From contig CBDCUQ010000004.1 of NCBI GenBank assembly GCA_965222835.1, positions 1,116,001-1,180,000 of the forward strand: a stretch of DNA of 64,000 bases, in the 5' to 3' direction. Below, piece by piece: positions 43,981 to 53,430 of the stretch (within the stretch, counting starts at the first letter, position 1; each line of letters starts with the position of its first letter). The notes under the pieces are model-generated. The model was not told the DNA's origin, ran no database searches, and saw nothing but the letters and a program-made list of their open reading frames with translations. The position numbers and the translations under genes are program-made. Source of the DNA: CBDCUQ01 sp965222835 (GTDB taxonomy: Bacteria > Pseudomonadota > Alphaproteobacteria > Rhizobiales > Hyphomicrobiaceae).

Positions 43981-46275
43981 ATGAGTGAGGAAGACGTCAG
44001 AACGGCGTCCGAGAGCGGGGTGATCGAATCTGCCTCGCCGCTCGCTGATCCAGGAGACCGTGCGTCTTGGATTGGGTTCAGCGCGGTTGCGCTCTCTCTT
44101 ATCTCGGCTCTGGCGACGTTTCTTATTCTGACCGGGCTTACGCCCATCACGCCGAGCAACAACGTCGTGGTTACGGTGTTGTTCGTAAATGTGTTGCTGA
44201 TCGCGGCCATGATCGCGGTGATCGCTTGGCAGGCATATGGCCTGTGGCAGGCTTGGCGACAAAAGCAGGCCGGCGCACGTCTTCACGTTCGCATCGTTCT
44301 TCTCTTTTCGATAATTGCCGCGCTGCCGGCCATTTTGCTTGCCGTTGCTGCGACGACGACATTTTCCCGTTCGCTCGACAGCTGGTTCTCGAAGCGCACA
44401 CGCATCATTATCAACAATTCGCTGGATGTCGCTAAAGCCTATGTCGACGAACATGGTCTCGTCATTCGCAACGACATCGCCAACATGGCGCGCGACGTCG
44501 ATGCGGCCTTGGAATCCGGGCCGACGAACCCGACGCAACTCGCACAGCTTCTGACGGCGCAGGCGGGCTTACGCGATCTCAACGCGGCCTACATCATCGA
44601 TAGCAAAGGCGGGCTGAAGGTGACGCCGCTCGATAAGGCGGGCGAGGGATTCCGGGCGCCGCAGGCGAACGTCATTTCGCAGGCTGAGGAGGGGACCATT
44701 CCCGTTCTGACGTTGCGCCGGCCGTCATCGATTGCCGCTGTAGCAAAACTGCCGAGCGCGGAGGGGTGGTATCTTTATGTTTCGCGTCCGGTTAGCAAGA
44801 AGGTGCTTAAGTACCTTGATCGGACGGCGCGGGGCGTCAGCGAATATGATGCGCTGCGCCAGGCCAGTGGCGGCCTGAAGCTGGCCCACGGTTTGCTCTA
44901 TACGATGATCTCCACGACGGCGCTTCTTGCGGCGGTTTGGGTGGGCTTCTGGTTTGCAAACAGGTTTGCTGCGCCTATCCGCCGTCTTATTGCCGGGGCA
45001 CGGGAGGTCTCGACGGGCAATCTTGACGTCGCGCTTCCCGAACGGCGTGGTGAGGGCGATTTGCGGCGCTTGTCGCACACGTTCAACACGATGACACGTG
45101 AGCTTAAGAGTCAACGCAATGCGCTGGTCACGGCGAACGAACAGCTGTCGGACCGGCGGCGATTTATCGAAGCGGTTTTGGCTGGTGTTTCGGCAGGGGT
45201 GATCGGCCTCGACAGTCAGGATCGGATCACGCTGTTGTCGCGTTCGGCCGAGCGTCTCTTGGCGGTGCGTGAAGATGACGTTGCCGGAAAAGCCTTGGCA
45301 GAGGCGTTCCCGATTTTGGTCCCCGTGCTGGAACGGCGTAACGATCAGGGTGTGAAGGCGCGGACGCCGGTGCAGATCGTATGCACTGTGGATGGCGAGG
45401 AACGGACACTTGCTGTTTCGATGACGCAGGAGGAAGCGGGCGAAGGCGATGTCGGATCCGTTGTAACTATTGATGACATCAGCGAGCTCGTGTCAGCCCA
45501 GCGCACCAGCGCTTGGGCGGATGTGGCGCGGCGCATTGCGCATGAGATCAAGAACCCGCTGACGCCAATCATCCTTTCGGCCGAACGGATCCGACGCAAG
45601 TACGGCAAGGTGATCGAGGATGATCGGGATACATTTGACAAACTTACATCGACCATCGAGCGGCAGGCCGGTGACATAAAAGCTATGGTTGATGAGTTTG
45701 CGTCGTTTGCGCGGATTCCGAAGCCGGTGATGGAGCCAGGTGATTTGCGCAATGTGGTGCAGGAGCCCGTAATCCTGTTTCGCGAGAGCCATCCGGCAGT
45801 CGACTACAAGCTTGCGTTGCCCGAAGCGCCACTGATGGGCCTTTTCGACCGTCGCTTGCTGACACAGGCGCTCACCAACTTGGTCAAGAATGCCACGGAA
45901 GCCGTGGAGCAGGCGGCAGGGGAGGCAAAGAAGGGTTGGCGCGGACAGGTCGAGGCGGCTTTGCGGGTCGATGACGGGCGCATTGAGATTGACGTGATCG
46001 ACAACGGAGTCGGTCTTCCAAAGCAGAACCGTGCGCGGCTGCTTGAGCCTTATGTGACCAACAAGGGCAACAAAGGGACGGGGCTTGGTCTGGCGATCGT
46101 ACAAAAAATCGTCGAGCAGCATGGTGGGGCGCTGGCGCTCGAGGATGCGCCACCCGCAAAGGGGCGGACTCGGGGTGCGCGGGTGCGTTTGACGCTGCCG
46201 GCCCGGATGCTGGTGGAGACGAATGTTTCAGAACGAGATTCTGCCGGTGCGGAAGCTCCGGCGGCTGCAACGTGA
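43981..46275 (+). CDS. ntrY: Membrane sensor histidine kinase NtrY
   Basis: A 764-residue protein. Membrane helices lie near 36-60, 68-90 and 105-130, then a periplasmic sensor region (about 140-290) and another helix (about 300-325). A HAMP domain (FAAPIRRLIAGAREVSTGNL) and a PAS domain (about 385-495) follow. HisKA has H521 in ARRIAHEIKNPLTPIILSAERI; the N box is ALTNLVKNATEAVE, with G boxes VIDNGVGLP and GTGLGLAIV. The start at 43981 has AGAGG upstream. With NtrX it forms the second nitrogen/redox two-component pair of alphaproteobacteria. Confidence 0.95.
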   Translation: MSEEDVRTASESGVIESASPLADPGDRASWIGFSAVALSLISALATFLILTGLTPITPSNNVVVTVLFVNVLLIAAMIAVIAWQAYGLWQAWRQKQAGARLHVRIVLLFSIIAALPAILLAVAATTTFSRSLDSWFSKRTRIIINNSLDVAKAYVDEHGLVIRNDIANMARDVDAALESGPTNPTQLAQLLTAQAGLRDLNAAYIIDSKGGLKVTPLDKAGEGFRAPQANVISQAEEGTIPVLTLRRPSSIAAVAKLPSAEGWYLYVSRPVSKKVLKYLDRTARGVSEYDALRQASGGLKLAHGLLYTMISTTALLAAVWVGFWFANRFAAPIRRLIAGAREVSTGNLDVALPERRGEGDLRRLSHTFNTMTRELKSQRNALVTANEQLSDRRRFIEAVLAGVSAGVIGLDSQDRITLLSRSAERLLAVREDDVAGKALAEAFPILVPVLERRNDQGVKARTPVQIVCTVDGEERTLAVSMTQEEAGEGDVGSVVTIDDISELVSAQRTSAWADVARRIAHEIKNPLTPIILSAERIRRKYGKVIEDDRDTFDKLTSTIERQAGDIKAMVDEFASFARIPKPVMEPGDLRNVVQEPVILFRESHPAVDYKLALPEAPLMGLFDRRLLTQALTNLVKNATEAVEQAAGEAKKGWRGQVEAALRVDDGRIEIDVIDNGVGLPKQNRARLLEPYVTNKGNKGTGLGLAIVQKIVEQHGGALALEDAPPAKGRTRGARVRLTLPARMLVETNVSERDSAGAEAPAAAT

Positions 46276-46315
46276 TGCATAGTTAAACAAGTAGCAGGAT
46301 CCAGGAGAGCCATCG

Positions 46316-47710
46316 ATGGCAGCTGATATTCTGATCGTGGACGACGAGGCGGACATCCGTGAACTGGTGGCCGGTATTCTTCAGGACGAGGGACATGACA
46401 CGCGGCTTGCCCGGGACAGTGACGAGACGCTGAGGTCGATCGAGGAGCGTAAGCCGCACCTCGTGATTTTGGACATCTGGTTACAGGGCAGCCGTTTGGA
46501 CGGGCTGGAGGTTCTGTCCGTTATCAAGAAGACCCATCCGGAGCTGCCGGTGGTCATCATTTCCGGGCACGGCAATATTGAGACGGCGGTGCAGGCCATT
46601 AAGCGCGGGGCTTATGACTATATCGAGAAACCGTTCAAGAGTGATCGGCTGGTGCTGGTGACGTTGCGGGCGCTCGAGGCTTCGCAACTGAAGCGTGAGG
46701 TCAAAGAGCTGCGCGAGCGTTCGGTGGTTTCTTCCGAGATGATTGGAAAATCGGCCGCGATCAATCATCTCAAGCAGTCGCTCGATCGCGTGTCCCCGAC
46801 GAATAGCCGGATTCTCATTCGCGGGTCGTCGGGAACAGGCAAGGAGCTTGCGGCGCGGGTTATTCATCAGAAGTCGTCGCGTGCCGATGGGCCCTTTGTC
46901 GTGCTCAATGCGGCGGCGATGGCGCCGGACCGGGTGGAAGAGGAGCTGTTTGGCACGGAGGATCACGCGGGGGGCGCTCGTAAGGTCGGCGCGCTCGAGG
47001 AATCTCACGGGGGCACGCTCTATATCGACGAAGTCGCCGACATGCCGCTCGAAACGCAGGGGAAGGTGTTGCGTGTGCTTGTCGAGCAGAAGTTCTTGCG
47101 GCTGGGTGGTGCTCAGAAGGTCAAGGTGGATGTGCGTATCATTTCATCGACAAGCCGGGATCTCGAACGGGATATGAATGAGGGCCGGTTCCGGGAGGAT
47201 CTCTATCACCGCCTCAACGTTGTGCCGCTGCGCGTGCCGAGCCTGGCCGAGCGGCGTGAGGATATTCCCGATCTCATTCAGTACTTTGTGTCCCAGCTTT
47301 CGCAGGCCTCGGGACTTGCGCCGCGGCGGATTGGCGAGGACGCGATTGCCGTCCTGCAGGCCCATGACTGGCCGGGGAATGTGCGGGAGTTGCGCAACAA
47401 CATCGAGCGCCTCCTCATTCTGACGGGGGGTGAGCCTAATGCCGTCATCACGGCGGAAATGCTGCCGGATGAGATCGGATCCAATGTGCCGCTGCCCGTC
47501 AATGGTGGGGCCGAGCACTTGATGTCGTTGCCGCTGCGTGAGGCGCGTGAGATCTTTGAGCGGGAGTATCTCTTGGCGCAAATCAATCGCTTTGGCGGTA
47601 ACATTTCGCGCACGGCCGAGTTCGTGGGCATGGAGCGCTCGGCGTTGCATCGGAAGTTGCGTGCACTTGGCGTCTCCTCTGAGCAGCGTGGAACCGAAGT
47701 GCGGGCTTAA
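46316..47710 (+). CDS. ntrX: Response regulator NtrX, without the GAFTGA motif
   Basis: A 464-residue NtrC-like protein. The receiver has D53 in LVILDIWLQGSRLDG. The AAA+ core has Walker A RGSSGTGKEL and Walker B GTLYIDEVADMPL, and a Fis-type DNA-binding domain is at the C-terminus (RTAEFVGMERSALHRKL). Where NtrC has GAFTGA, this protein reads ELFGTEDHAGGARKVGALEE, so the sigma54-contact loop is missing. This is known for alphaproteobacterial NtrX, which acts without sigma54. It follows ntrY by 40 bases. Confidence 0.95.
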   Translation: MAADILIVDDEADIRELVAGILQDEGHDTRLARDSDETLRSIEERKPHLVILDIWLQGSRLDGLEVLSVIKKTHPELPVVIISGHGNIETAVQAIKRGAYDYIEKPFKSDRLVLVTLRALEASQLKREVKELRERSVVSSEMIGKSAAINHLKQSLDRVSPTNSRILIRGSSGTGKELAARVIHQKSSRADGPFVVLNAAAMAPDRVEEELFGTEDHAGGARKVGALEESHGGTLYIDEVADMPLETQGKVLRVLVEQKFLRLGGAQKVKVDVRIISSTSRDLERDMNEGRFREDLYHRLNVVPLRVPSLAERREDIPDLIQYFVSQLSQASGLAPRRIGEDAIAVLQAHDWPGNVRELRNNIERLLILTGGEPNAVITAEMLPDEIGSNVPLPVNGGAEHLMSLPLREAREIFEREYLLAQINRFGGNISRTAEFVGMERSALHRKLRALGVSSEQRGTEVRA

Positions 47711-47736
47711 CCCGTGTGTCCGGTCGTGATGGATCG

Positions 47737-48600
47737 ATGCCACGTACAGTCTATGTGAACGGCCGGTACCTGCCCTACGCGGAAGCAGGTGTCCACGTAG
47801 AAGATCGTGGGTTTCAGTTTGCCGATGCGGTTTACGAAGTGTGTGAAGTCAGGGGCGGGTGCCTGGTCGACGAGGCACGGCATCTGGCGCGGCTTGCGCG
47901 GTCTCTGGGTGAGCTAGAGATTGATGCGCCTATGAGCGACGGGGCACTTTCTCATGTGATGCGTGAGACGATCCGGCGCAATCGTGTGTGCGACGGGGTG
48001 GTCTATGTTCAGGTAACGCGCGGTGCGGCGCCTCGTGACTTTCCATTTCCGGCGGATGCCGAACCGACGCTGGTCTGCATTGCGCGTGCGATCAGCCCCG
48101 CGCAGAAGCGTGCTCGTGCTGAAGCGGGTATCGGCGTCAAGACGATGGCGGATCCGAGATGGGCCCGTTGCGATATCAAGACCGTGATGCTTCTTCCGGC
48201 CTGTCTTGCCAAGGAGGCTGCGCGTCAGGAAGGCGCGAGTGAGGTTTGGTTCATCGACAATGAGGGCATGATTACTGAGGGAGGGTCCAGCAATGCATGG
48301 ATCGTGACCCGCAAAGGCGAGGTGGTCACCCGGTCTTTGAGTTCCGCCATTCTGCCGGGCGTTACGCGGGCAAGCTTAATCGATATGCTTAAGGCCGAGG
48401 GGATGGCCCTTTGCGAACGGCCGTTCAGCCGAGAAGAGGCGCTTTGCGCGGCGGAAGCCTTTGTCACGTCGGCATCTGCGACGATTCTGCCGGTCGTGCG
48501 CATTGATGGGAGGGATGTCGGAGATGGTCGTCCGGGGCCGGTTGCCCACCGTTTGCGCACTAATTTTCACCGTTTTGCTGCAATTTCGGCCGGCTATTAG
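47737..48600 (+). CDS. dat: D-amino-acid aminotransferase (PLP fold type IV)
   Basis: 287 residues from the ATG at 47737 (MPRTVYVNGRYLPYAEAGVHVEDRGFQFAD), the family N-terminus. An upstream GTG in frame would add seven residues. The PLP lysine is K148 in RWARCDIKTVMLLP, with the cofactor region EGGSSNAWIV and LPGVTRASLI. It interconverts D-amino acids and 2-oxo acids, e.g. D-Ala and D-Glu for peptidoglycan. It sits between ntrX and hfq, an arrangement I know from other Hyphomicrobiales; an alternative name is branched-chain/aminodeoxychorismate lyase-like. Confidence 0.88.
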   Translation: MPRTVYVNGRYLPYAEAGVHVEDRGFQFADAVYEVCEVRGGCLVDEARHLARLARSLGELEIDAPMSDGALSHVMRETIRRNRVCDGVVYVQVTRGAAPRDFPFPADAEPTLVCIARAISPAQKRARAEAGIGVKTMADPRWARCDIKTVMLLPACLAKEAARQEGASEVWFIDNEGMITEGGSSNAWIVTRKGEVVTRSLSSAILPGVTRASLIDMLKAEGMALCERPFSREEALCAAEAFVTSASATILPVVRIDGRDVGDGRPGPVAHRLRTNFHRFAAISAGY

Positions 48601-48786
48601 GGATTTAAATGTGCGGGCTTTGGTCGTAGGCTTTAGGCGGAAGCCTATTCTCAAATTCATACGAATGACTATGTATCGTGGGTCGGATGCTTCTCATATG
48701 ATCCAAATAAGAGCCTGACACGTCCCCAACAACCGCCCAATGCAGAATTGCTTCGAGCAACGCGGCGAACACAAGAGGCGAAAACA

Positions 48787-49032
48787 ATGGCCAACGAACG
48801 CGCTCAGAACTTGCAAGACACTTTTCTTAATCACGTTCGCAAGCAGAAAACTCCACTGACAATCTTTCTCGTCAATGGCGTGAAGCTCCAGGGCATTGTG
48901 ACCTGGTTCGACAACTTCTGTCTGCTGCTTAGACGTGACGGGCACTCGCAACTGGTTTATAAGCACGCGATCTCGACCATCATGCCGGGTGCACCTGTCC
49001 ATCTCATGGATGGGGAACCGTCGGATACTTAG
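48787..49032 (+). CDS. hfq: RNA chaperone Hfq
   Basis: An 81-residue Sm-like protein. The start at 48787 has AAGAGGCG upstream. The Sm1 and Sm2 strands are in full agreement with the family: NLQDTFLNHVRKQKTPLTIFLVNGVKLQGIVTWFDNF, then YKHAISTIMPG, including the KH pair important for RNA contact. It forms a hexamer that pairs small RNAs with mRNAs. hflX follows as usual. Confidence 0.98.
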   Translation: MANERAQNLQDTFLNHVRKQKTPLTIFLVNGVKLQGIVTWFDNFCLLLRRDGHSQLVYKHAISTIMPGAPVHLMDGEPSDT

Positions 49033-49067
49033 GCCAGCTGGGCTCAGTTATAGGCGACGACCGTATA

Positions 49068-50441
49068 TTGACGCCGGACGCGGGATCATCGCCCTTCGAG
49101 GCTACTTCGAAGGCGGTGACGGGCCGCGCGTTGGTTATGGTGCCGGTTCTTGCCCGGGACATTCGAGCAGCTGGCAGCGTTTCGACCCACTCGCCGCACG
49201 ACCGGCTCGCGGAGGCCACAGGTCTTGCGCAGGCGATCGATCTTGATGTGGCAGAGGCGTTGGTGGTTCCAGTTGCCACGCCGCGGCCGGCAACACTGTT
49301 CGGTTCGGGGAAAGTCGATGAACTTGGTGTGCGCATCGCCGCGCTGGGCGTTGGACTTGTGATTGTCGATCATGCCATCACGCCGGTCCAACAGCGCAAT
49401 CTCGAGAATGCCTGGAATGCTAAGGTGCTGGATCGCACGGGGCTTATTCTTGAGATCTTCGGGCGGCGTGCGCAAACCCGGGAAGGCCGTCTGCAAGTCG
49501 AACTCGCACATCTGTCGTATCAGAAGGGGCGCCTTGTCCGGGCGTGGACCCACCTTGAGCGCCAGCGCGGTGGCGGCGGCTTCCTAGGCGGTCCGGGTGA
49601 AGCGCAGATCGAGCTCGACCGGCGCATGATCGAGGCTCGCATCCAGGCCATCAAGAAAGAACTGGCGCAGGTTGTGCGAACGCGTGAGCTGCATCGGGCC
49701 GGCCGGCGCAAGGTTCCCTATCCCATCGTTGCAATCGTGGGTTACACGAATGCTGGGAAGTCGACCCTGTTCAACAGCATTACAGGCGCAGGCGTGGTGG
49801 CGATGGATCAGGTGTTCGCGACGCTTGATCCCACTATGCGCGAGGTGCGTCTGCCGAGTGGCCGGCGTATTATTCTTTCCGATACCGTCGGGTTCATTTC
49901 CGACCTGCCGACGACGCTGGTGGCCGCCTTCCGCGCGACGTTGGAAGAGGTGATCGAAGCCGACCTCATTCTCCACGTACGCGATATCACGCACCCCGAA
50001 ACCGAGGCGCAGGCCGGCGACGTAGAACGTGTTCTCAATGATCTTGGGATCGATTGCGTTCCGGCCCACCGTCACATCCTCGAAGTGTGGAACAAGGCGG
50101 ATCTATTGACGGCTGTGCAACGCGATACCGTGGAGGCCGATGTTCGTTTTGACGAGCGGAGCCCGGTTCTGGTTTCGGCGGCAAGCGGGGACGGCCTAGA
50201 AACACTCATGGACGCCATCGATGCTCGGCTCGGGTTAGCGGATGAGATCCTGTCATTGCAGGTTGCGGGACACGAGGGCCGGCTGTTGGCGTGGCTATAC
50301 GAAAACTCTGATGTTCTTGAACGGGAAATGCGAGATGACGGGACAATCGCGTTGCGCATTCGCATAGCGTCGGAGAAAAAGGGCCGTCTGATTGCCGCGC
50401 TCGGTGCTCGGGGCGAACAATCTGCCATCATTATTCGGTAG
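49068..50441 (+). CDS. hflX: Ribosome-associated GTPase HflX
   Basis: A 457-residue protein. The N-terminal HflX domain has TLFGSGKVDEL, QTREGRLQVELAHLSYQKGRL and the Gly-rich GGGGFLGGPGEAQIELDRR. The G domain has P-loop GYTNAGKSTLFN, DTVGFISDLP and NKAD. It splits stalled or heat-damaged ribosomes. The start is a TTG at 49068; a GTG at 49116 is an alternative. It follows hfq by 35 bases, the classic hfq-hflX pair. Confidence 0.95.
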   Translation: MTPDAGSSPFEATSKAVTGRALVMVPVLARDIRAAGSVSTHSPHDRLAEATGLAQAIDLDVAEALVVPVATPRPATLFGSGKVDELGVRIAALGVGLVIVDHAITPVQQRNLENAWNAKVLDRTGLILEIFGRRAQTREGRLQVELAHLSYQKGRLVRAWTHLERQRGGGGFLGGPGEAQIELDRRMIEARIQAIKKELAQVVRTRELHRAGRRKVPYPIVAIVGYTNAGKSTLFNSITGAGVVAMDQVFATLDPTMREVRLPSGRRIILSDTVGFISDLPTTLVAAFRATLEEVIEADLILHVRDITHPETEAQAGDVERVLNDLGIDCVPAHRHILEVWNKADLLTAVQRDTVEADVRFDERSPVLVSAASGDGLETLMDAIDARLGLADEILSLQVAGHEGRLLAWLYENSDVLEREMRDDGTIALRIRIASEKKGRLIAALGARGEQSAIIIR

Positions 50442-50569
50442 ATGTCAGTATATGTGCTGAAAGGTGGAGCGTCGCGCAAACGTGCGGTGTCGCGGCTTCC
50501 ATGTTAAGTCAGCAGCGTTCGACGCCGGGAGACGTCTTGGGGTCGCTCATGGGGAAAGAGGGCTTTCTG

Positions 50570-51793
50570 ATGGTCGAAGAGCGCGATGTGCAGTGTGCGA
50601 TTGCCGGCGGAGGGCCTGCCGGATTGATGCTGGGTTATCTTCTGGCGCGTGCCGGTGTCGGTGTTCTGGTGCTTGAAAAGCATGCCGATTTTCTGCGGGA
50701 CTTCCGGGGCGATACCATCCACCCTTCGACGTTGGAAGTGTTGGCCGAGCTGGGGCTTATCGACCGTTTTCTGCAACTGCCGCATCAGAAAGTCAGGACG
50801 ATGGTCGCAAATTTTGCGGGCATGCCGATGACCGTCGGTGATTTTTCGACGTTGCCAGTTCAATGTCCCTTTATCGCGATGATCCCGCAATGGGACTTTT
50901 TAAATTTTATCGCGCGGGAGGGCGAGCGTTATCCCCGTTTTTCCATTCGCATGAATGCCGAGGCGACGGATCTTATCCAGGAGGACGGGGAGACCCACGG
51001 GCTGGTGGCGCAGACACCTGAGGGCGAGATGCGCATTAGGGCCGATTTGGTTGTTGGCGCCGATGGCCGCAGTTCAATTCTGCGGGACAAGTCGGGGCTT
51101 GAGGTTCTCGATCTCGGCGCTCCAATGGATGCGCTGTGGTTCCGGATTTCGCGCAAGCCATCGGACACGGATCAGACGCAAGGCCGGCTCGATACTGGGC
51201 GGATTTTCATCATGCTGAATCGCGGTACGTACTGGCAATGTGCCTTCGTCATACCCAAGGGCTCGATAGATGAGCTGAAACGGCTTGGGCTTAACGAGTT
51301 CCGATCTGCAGTTGGTGAATTGGTGCCCTTCGAGGCGCTACGTGCAACCGAAATCAAGTCCTGGGATGACGTCAAGCTTCTGAATGTCAAAGTCGACCGG
51401 TTGAAGCGCTGGGCCAAGCCGGGACTACTGTTCATCGGGGATGCGGCGCACGCCATGAGCCCGGTTGGCGGGGTGGGCATCAACCTCGCCATCCAAGATG
51501 CGGTTGCCGCGGCGAACATCCTTGCAAGACCTTTGAAGAAGGGGCGCGTGCGGTTGGGCATGCTCGAAGCTGTGCAAAAGCGGCGCGAGTTTCCGACACG
51601 CGTGACGCAATCGATGCAGGTTGCCGTTCAGGACAAGCTCATTTCGGTGGCTCTTGAAGGCGAGCAGCCTTTGGAGCCGCCACTGCCGATGCGCTTGTTC
51701 TCACGGTTTTCAGTGCTGCGCAGGTTGCCGTCTCGCTTTATCGGGCTTGGCGTTCGGCCCGAGCATGTGGCGAGCTGGATCAGGGCCTTATAG
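50570..51793 (+). CDS. FAD-dependent monooxygenase/oxidoreductase (UbiH/PHBH-like)
   Basis: A 407-residue flavoprotein. The FAD dinucleotide fold CAIAGGGPAGLMLGYLLARAGVGVLVLEKH is near the N-terminus, the DG motif GADGRSSILRDKSGL in the middle, and GDAAHAMSPVGGVGINLAIQDA binds ribityl-FAD. These make it a class A aromatic-type hydroxylase. The start at 50570 has AGAGGG eight bases upstream; two further in-frame ATGs lie upstream. Its substrate is unknown, and no dedicated pathway genes adjoin it. It converges with mazG. Confidence 0.86.
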   Translation: MVEERDVQCAIAGGGPAGLMLGYLLARAGVGVLVLEKHADFLRDFRGDTIHPSTLEVLAELGLIDRFLQLPHQKVRTMVANFAGMPMTVGDFSTLPVQCPFIAMIPQWDFLNFIAREGERYPRFSIRMNAEATDLIQEDGETHGLVAQTPEGEMRIRADLVVGADGRSSILRDKSGLEVLDLGAPMDALWFRISRKPSDTDQTQGRLDTGRIFIMLNRGTYWQCAFVIPKGSIDELKRLGLNEFRSAVGELVPFEALRATEIKSWDDVKLLNVKVDRLKRWAKPGLLFIGDAAHAMSPVGGVGINLAIQDAVAAANILARPLKKGRVRLGMLEAVQKRREFPTRVTQSMQVAVQDKLISVALEGEQPLEPPLPMRLFSRFSVLRRLPSRFIGLGVRPEHVASWIRAL

Positions 51794-51835
51794 GCTTCAA
51801 CTGGAAGCTTGGCCGTTTGGTCTCAGGCCGGTCAT

Positions 51836-52699
51836 TTAGGACGTCTCTTTGTCTTTGGCACGGATCTCGTTCCAAAGCCCGTCCATCTCTTCAAGTGTCG
51901 ATTGCTCGGGTGTACGGCCCTCATCGGCGAGGCGTTGCTCGATGTAGGCAAAACGGCGCGTGAACTTCTGATTGGCGCGTCGCAGGGCGGCTTCGGGGTC
52001 GATCTTGAGATGACGGGCGACGTTTGCGAGAACGAAAAGAGTATCGCCGAACTCTTCCTCTATGGCGGAGCCGTGCATTGCCTCTTTGGATCTTTGTTTT
52101 GGTGCGGATCCCTCCAAGGCCTCTTCGAACTCGCCGAGTTCTTCTTTGAGCTTGTCGAAGACTTGGGTAATGGAGGGCCAATCGAAGCCGACCTTCGCGG
52201 CTTTGTTCTGCAACTTGAGGGCACGGGTCAATCCTGGAAGGGCCAAGGGGACGTCATCGAGGAGGGACGGAGGCTTTGCATCCGATGGTTCGGAGGTGCG
52301 GGCGGTCTCCTTTTCCTCAGACTTGATGCGGGCCCAGAAGCCCGGTGCGGCGCCTGCTGCGCGCTCCTCAGGGGTGCCGAAGACGTGAGGATGACGGCGG
52401 ATCATTTTTGCGGTGATGGCTTCGACGACATCATCGAATGTGAAGGCACCTTCCTCCTCGGCCATGCGTGCATGGTAGACGGATTGGAACAGCAGATCGC
52501 CCAGCTCTTGTTTGAGATCATCGAGGCTCCCCCGTTCAATCGCGTCGGCCACTTCGTAGGCCTCCTCGATGGTGTAGGGGGCAATGGTCGCGAACGTCTG
52601 CTCAAGATCCCACGGGCATCCGGTTTTCGGTGTGCGGAGTGCGGCCATGATTTCGATGAGCCGGGTGATGTCGGAGGATGGTTTGATGTGGTCGGTCAT
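51836..52699 (-). CDS. mazG: Nucleoside triphosphate pyrophosphohydrolase MazG
   Basis: A 287-residue all-alpha NTP-PPase with two MazG-like halves. The N-terminal half has PKTGCPWDLEQTFATIAPYTIEEAYEVADAIERG and LKQELGDLLFQSVYHARMAEEEGAF, the ExxE...ExxD metal sites. The second half has FDKLKEELGEFEEALEG and EEFGDTLFVLANVARHL. It hydrolyses dNTPs/NTPs, including non-canonical ones, to the monophosphate and pyrophosphate. It is about 20 residues longer than E. coli MazG. It stands alone between convergent and co-directional neighbours. Confidence 0.94.
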   Translation of the reverse strand: MTDHIKPSSDITRLIEIMAALRTPKTGCPWDLEQTFATIAPYTIEEAYEVADAIERGSLDDLKQELGDLLFQSVYHARMAEEEGAFTFDDVVEAITAKMIRRHPHVFGTPEERAAGAAPGFWARIKSEEKETARTSEPSDAKPPSLLDDVPLALPGLTRALKLQNKAAKVGFDWPSITQVFDKLKEELGEFEEALEGSAPKQRSKEAMHGSAIEEEFGDTLFVLANVARHLKIDPEAALRRANQKFTRRFAYIEQRLADEGRTPEQSTLEEMDGLWNEIRAKDKETS

Positions 52700-52719
52700 A
52701 GGCCGACACTACCGGATGC

Positions 52720-53403
52720 TCAGGCGGGATGCGAGCTTTGGCGGCTACGAGGACGTGTGTCTGTCTCCCAGCGCGTGAGGCGCTCCACGACGGCGAGAGG
52801 CACGAGCCAGCCGAGCCAGGTTACGGCGGCGTAGACAAATTCAAAGGACCCGGCATCTGCTACGGCGACTGCCGTTACTAGGCGCACCCAGATGGCGCCG
52901 GAGGCGACCGCGGCCATCATCAGCATGAGGCGTGCATGCGCTTGAAATTGGCGGGTGCGGATGGCGCGGTATCCGGCGGCGATCAAGGCCAGCCAAACCA
53001 CGCCTTGGGCAAAAAAGCCCGCCCGCGCCAACGCAACAGAGTCGCTCAGAAGCGCGACAGGTAACGATGTGATCCCACCGATCAGGACCGAGATTGCGGC
53101 GAGACGGCCGAGGGGCTTGTGCAGGCGCCGATGGTGACGGAGCCAGACGACGAACGGTATGATGAGAAGTGCAAGGCCTGAGGCCAGCATGTGCAACTTA
53201 AAAATCAGCGGTAGACGCAGATCGACAACATGCAGGTTGAACGGCAACGGAAAAGCACCCACTCCTTCTGCAATTGCAACAATGGCGGTGGGGATGGCGA
53301 GGCCGATTACGGCTGCAATGGTTAAAGGTTGCCACGCGCGGGACACAAAATCGCCTGGGGCGCGTGTCACTGAACTATTGGCCGGGGAGATGGATTGCGA
53401 CAT
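52720..53403 (-). CDS. DUF2306 family multipass membrane protein
   Basis: A 227-residue protein with about six membrane helices, beginning near residue 27. The family hallmark FKLHMLASGLALLIIPFVVWLRHHRRLHKPLGRL is in the middle, and a second His-bearing stretch FQAHARLMLMMAAV follows. The paired His residues in helices are reminiscent of heme- or metal-binding membrane proteins, but the function is not established. It is divergent from the secreted-protein gene. Confidence 0.8.
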   Translation of the reverse strand: MSQSISPANSSVTRAPGDFVSRAWQPLTIAAVIGLAIPTAIVAIAEGVGAFPLPFNLHVVDLRLPLIFKLHMLASGLALLIIPFVVWLRHHRRLHKPLGRLAAISVLIGGITSLPVALLSDSVALARAGFFAQGVVWLALIAAGYRAIRTRQFQAHARLMLMMAAVASGAIWVRLVTAVAVADAGSFEFVYAAVTWLGWLVPLAVVERLTRWETDTRPRSRQSSHPA

Positions 53404-53430
53404 GCGTTAACGGCGATGGAGCCAACTCAG

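Noticed and set aside
51809..52834. A 341-codon plus-strand ORF, longer than the mazG gene it opposes
   Set aside because: It is the antisense shadow of mazG: the translation is Phe/Leu/Gly/Cys-rich without any family motif, while the minus strand shows both MazG metal sites.
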